Origin: Qipengyuania sp. ABI-127-1
GTDB taxonomy: Bacteria > Pseudomonadota > Alphaproteobacteria > Sphingomonadales > Sphingomonadaceae
Assembly: GCA_022953095.1 (NCBI GenBank)
Contig: JALJCR010000002.1
Coordinates: 496,001 to 560,000, forward strand
Length of the DNA stretch: 64,000 bases
Reading direction: 5' to 3'
The position numbers and the translations under genes are program-made. How positions within the stretch are numbered: the stretch's first letter is position 1; each line of letters begins with the position of its first letter. Shown here in pieces: positions 61,031 through 64,000 of this stretch. The notes under the pieces are model-generated. The model did no database searches and had not been told where the DNA came from. It was given only the letters and a program-made list of their open reading frames with translations.

Positions 61031-63769
61031 CTAGCTTCGATGTCCGAAACCACGCGCCAGATGTCTGCCCGCAAGCTTTTCCAGTTCCAGAACCATGAAC
61101 AGCAGCAGCCCTGACCCGATTGCCATTGCTCCATCGATCGGATCCAGCGACCGCGTGTCGAATAACGCCTGCAGTGGTGGAGCATAGGTGAAGGCAAGCT
61201 GCAGCAAGGCTACGGTACCGACACCGATCAGAACTGCCGGGGTGCCCAACAAACCGTCCCAAGTGAAAGATGCACCGTGCCGGTATCGGATGCTGAACAG
61301 ATAGAATATCTCCATAACGACTATCGTATTTACAGACAGCGTCCGCGCAGCTTCTAACGAAAGGTCGCGGCTTTCAGCCCAGAAGAAAGCGCCAAATGTG
61401 CCGATTACGAACAGCACCGATATGAACATGATACGCCAGACAACAAAAGCCGAAATGATTGGCTCATCGATCAACCGCGGGGGGTTGTGCATCGCTCCCG
61501 GTTCGGGTGGCTCGAAGGCAAGCGTCAGGCCGAGTGCGACCGCAGTCACCATGTTGATCCACAAGATCTGGACAGCGGTCATGGGCAACGTCAGCCCAAG
61601 AAGGAGCGCGCCGATGATTGCAAGCGCTTCGCCACCATTGGTGGGCAGCGTCCATGCAATGACCTTTTGCACGTTGTCATACACGGTCCGGCCCTCGTGT
61701 ACGGCGTCAACGATCGAGGCGAAATTGTCATCGATCAACACCATGTCTGCTGCTTCCTTGGCCGCTTCGGTTCCTTTCTGTCCCATGGCCACCCCCACAT
61801 CCGCCCGCTTCAATGCCGGAGCATCGTTAACTCCATCTCCGGTCATTGCCATGATGGCGCCGCTGGCCTGTAGTGCCGTGACCAGCCGCAGCTTGTGTTC
61901 AGGTGTTGTGCGAGCAAATATGTCGGTGTAGCCGATGACGCTTTCCAACGCTTTATCGTCAAGCTCATCCAAATCCGCGCCGGTCAGGGGGGCTCGCGCT
62001 GCCTTTATCCCAATCTGGTTGGCAATCACTGCTGCGGTCGCGGCATGGTCTCCCGTGATCATTTTTACCCGAACGCCAGCAGTCTGGCAGCCACCGATTG
62101 CCGATAGCGCTTCAGCGCGTGGTGGATCGATGAGGCCAATCAATCCGAGTATGGTAAAACCATCTGCCACTTCGGAAAATGAGAGGCTTTCGGTTTCGGA
62201 CGGCATGTCCTTTGTGGCAATCGCGATGACCCGCCGTCCATGCCTCGCCAATTCATCCACCCGTTGCCGCCACTCGTTAGGGTCGATGGCGCAGACCCCC
62301 GCAGCAGTCCCTTGCCGATCGCTCATTGCCACGATGCGTTCCGGAGCGCCTTTAAGGCAGATGAATGTCCCTTGATCGTCGGGCTTGCTGTGTAGCGTGG
62401 CCATGAAACGATGGTTGGCATCAAAGGGAATTTCGTCGAGACGAGGATAGCGCTGGCGGACTGGTCCTGCATCAAGGCCAGCTTTGGCCGCAAAGACCAC
62501 AAGTGCACCTTCCATCGGATCGCCTTCGACGAGCCAACCCGCATCGCTCTTACGTAGGCTTGCATCGCTGGCAAGCAGGGCCGTACAGGCCAACTCGGTC
62601 AGCGCGCCATGTTCAGAAGGCTGTATCACCCGTCCATCGCGTTGGATCTCTCCATCTGGTTCGTAACCGACACCGCTTACCGCGTAAGAGCCCGTGTCGA
62701 TCGCGACGGTCGTAACGGTCATTTCGTTCCGAGTGAGCGTGCCGGTTTTATCGGTGCAGATTACCGAAACCGAGCCGAGGGTCTCGACTGCGGGAAGCCG
62801 CCGGATGATGGCCTTTCGCGCTGCCATGCGCCGGACACCGATCGCGAGAGCTATGGTCAGAACGGCGGGGAGACCTTCAGGAATTGCCGCGACCGCAACA
62901 CCAATAATGACGAGAAACGCTTCTTCGGGTGCATAATCCCGGACCGTTACGGCAAAGCCAAAAATTGCCGCGGACAAAACCAAGATTACAAAGGTTAGGC
63001 GCCGGGCAAAGACATCTATCTTTCGCAGCAAGGGCGTCTTGAGCGTATCAACACTTCTGACAAGCGCGCTGACGCGGCCCAATTCGGTAGCACCGCCGGT
63101 GCCGACCACCACGCCAGCCCCTTGTCCGGCCACCACCAGAGTTCCCGTAAACACCATGGAACTGCGGTCTCCCAACACCGTTTCCGAAGCGACAGCATGC
63201 GGGGATTTGGCTACCGGTACCGATTCCCCGGTAAGCGCGGCTTCGTCGGCCCTAAGGTTTCGGGTCCGGACTAATCGTAGGTCAGCCGGGACCTTGTCGC
63301 CCGGGCCGAGTAATACCAAGTCTCCGGGAACGAGCCCTTCCGCGCCAAGAGTCTTGCGCTGTCCGCTCCGGATGACTGTGGCGTTTGGGGAAAGCATGGC
63401 CCGAATGGCGTCGAGCGCAGATTCTGCGCGCCCCTCCTGAACGAAGCCGATGACAGCATTCAACAGTACCACCGCCGCAATTACGCCTGCGTCCAGCCGG
63501 TGCCCGAGAGCGAAGGTGATGGCTGCCGAGGCAAGAAGTACGTAGATGAGCAAATTGTCGAATTGTGAGACGAAGCGGCTTATTGCCCCTTTTACGCGAG
63601 CCGGGGGAAGGCGGTTTGGTCCAACAGTGGCGAGTCTGCGCGCAGCTTCGGATTCAGCGAGCCCTCGATGATCTGTTTCGAGATGTTTCAGGACCTCGTC
63701 CACAGATTGGGCGTGCCATGTTTGCGTTTTCACCGGGGCGACTGGTAAGGGTCGAGCAGGTTTTGTCAT
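61031..63769 (-). CDS. P2-type cation-transporting ATPase
   Basis: The 912-aa protein is a type II P-ATPase (Ca2+/Mg2+/monovalent cation pumps). It has a cation-ATPase N-domain (about residues 18-75), TGES at 180-183, PEGLP at 297-301 in helix M4, phosphorylation Asp340 in [10 protein letters not shown], and [11 protein letters not shown]. In M6 the usual N-x-x-T-D cation ligand reads NMVTAVAL, so the Asp of SERCA-type pumps is missing, which makes Ca2+ transport uncertain. It lies 133 bases upstream of the P1B ATPase on the same strand. The ribosome site before ATG 63769 is weak. Confidence 0.9.
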   Translation of the reverse strand: MTKPARPLPVAPVKTQTWHAQSVDEVLKHLETDHRGLAESEAARRLATVGPNRLPPARVKGAISRFVSQFDNLLIYVLLASAAITFALGHRLDAGVIAAVVLLNAVIGFVQEGRAESALDAIRAMLSPNATVIRSGQRKTLGAEGLVPGDLVLLGPGDKVPADLRLVRTRNLRADEAALTGESVPVAKSPHAVASETVLGDRSSMVFTGTLVVAGQGAGVVVGTGGATELGRVSALVRSVDTLKTPLLRKIDVFARRLTFVILVLSAAIFGFAVTVRDYAPEEAFLVIIGVAVAAIPEGLPAVLTIALAIGVRRMAARKAIIRRLPAVETLGSVSVICTDKTGTLTRNEMTVTTVAIDTGSYAVSGVGYEPDGEIQRDGRVIQPSEHGALTELACTALLASDASLRKSDAGWLVEGDPMEGALVVFAAKAGLDAGPVRQRYPRLDEIPFDANHRFMATLHSKPDDQGTFICLKGAPERIVAMSDRQGTAAGVCAIDPNEWRQRVDELARHGRRVIAIATKDMPSETESLSFSEVADGFTILGLIGLIDPPRAEALSAIGGCQTAGVRVKMITGDHAATAAVIANQIGIKAARAPLTGADLDELDDKALESVIGYTDIFARTTPEHKLRLVTALQASGAIMAMTGDGVNDAPALKRADVGVAMGQKGTEAAKEAADMVLIDDNFASIVDAVHEGRTVYDNVQKVIAWTLPTNGGEALAIIGALLLGLTLPMTAVQILWINMVTAVALGLTLAFEPPEPGAMHNPPRLIDEPIISAFVVWRIMFISVLFVIGTFGAFFWAESRDLSLEAARTLSVNTIVVMEIFYLFSIRYRHGASFTWDGLLGTPAVLIGVGTVALLQLAFTYAPPLQALFDTRSLDPIDGAMAIGSGLLLFMVLELEKLAGRHLARGFGHRS

Positions 63770-64000
63770 CGGCTTGTGAGAGACTTCCGGCAGTTTGTGT
63801 TGCGTTTGGTAGGAAGCAGGATCGCTGCAAGCTGGACAGCGGTCTTATGCCGTCCGTGAAGTCCAGATCAGACGAATTTCCCGAGGGCGTGAGGAAGCGT
63901 CGATCCTGGAGCGACAAGTCGTTGCCTCGCCTTTGAGTTATAACAGACAACGGACGCGGCGAATCGATTGGTCTTACAGTTCGCTGCTTGCTGAGTGATC

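Noticed and set aside
60898..61197. 100-codon N-terminal extension of the P1B ATPase
   Set aside because: It overlaps the 3' end of the P2 ATPase gene, has no similarity, and the MAKGE start precedes the HMA-like domain.
63770..64000. Short frames and possible promoter upstream of the P2 ATPase
   Set aside because: No ribosome site or family similarity, and no -35/-10 pair convincing enough to list; probably the 5' regulatory region.
1..64000. CRISPR array, transposase, integrase or rRNA operon
   Set aside because: No regular repeat-spacer pattern, no DDE or recombinase motifs, and no rRNA-like stretches were seen.

Overview
The window looks like a chromosomal segment of an alphaproteobacterium of the order Sphingomonadales, most likely Erythrobacteraceae (Erythrobacter/Altererythrobacter-like). 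This is inferred from the high-GC codon use, the protein sequences, the alphaproteobacterial form of L31, the complete Ccm system I, and the outer-membrane biogenesis cluster, which runs bamA-skp-fabZ with no lpxD/lpxA/lpxB in it. That arrangement fits the known replacement of LPS by glycosphingolipids in this order.

Region 1 (1-9.7 kb) is the + strand envelope/translation block: 3' end of pyrH, frr, uppS, cdsA, dxr, rseP, bamA, skp/ompH, fabZ, then rpmE with a strong terminator facing a DksA/TraR-type zinc-finger gene. Several joints overlap by 1-14 nt. Region 2 (9.7-38.8 kb) is core housekeeping: a 2OG-Fe(II) oxygenase with a decayed GFA-type gene behind it, tRNA-His, a Leu/Glu-type dehydrogenase, a tightly overlapping ccmCDEFGHI operon, kup, yciB, an ftsY-mtaB-dapF operon (minus strand), a GGDEF-EAL protein, an EVE protein, a ThDP enzyme, an LplT-like MFS protein, pgsA, an oxyR/rnd pair, a JmjC/cupin protein, aspS, a DUF2383 protein, acpP-fabF-mltG-2H phosphoesterase, and tRNA-Met (CAT).

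Region 3 (38.8-49.1 kb) is accessory in character. It holds a Tat-exported class-V aminotransferase paired with a TonB-dependent receptor (a PvdN-like arrangement), the remnant of a MacB-type ABC permease, and an intact cecR-ybhGFSR-like exporter operon (TetR, HlyD, double ATPase, two permeases) with a perfect palindromic operator in front.

Region 4 (49.1-64 kb) is the most unusual. It has an ECF-type sigma factor with a C-terminal Cys cluster and a small 'FPASDPP'-type protein. A mostly minus-strand set follows: archaeal-style type II GAPDH, a PRPP-synthetase-like protein, an archaeal-type NMP/thymidine phosphorylase, a beta-CASP metallo-beta-lactamase RNase, a permuted ATP-grasp protein, an AidB-type acyl-CoA dehydrogenase (plus strand), a CopB-like P1B ATPase whose CPx motif reads CPD, and a P2-type cation ATPase. 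The phosphorylase/PRPP synthetase/RNase genes are joined by 1-nt stop-start overlaps. My hypothesis is that they form an RNA/nucleotide-to-sugar-phosphate salvage module used under stress or energy limitation. No integrase, transposase, CRISPR array or rRNA was found.
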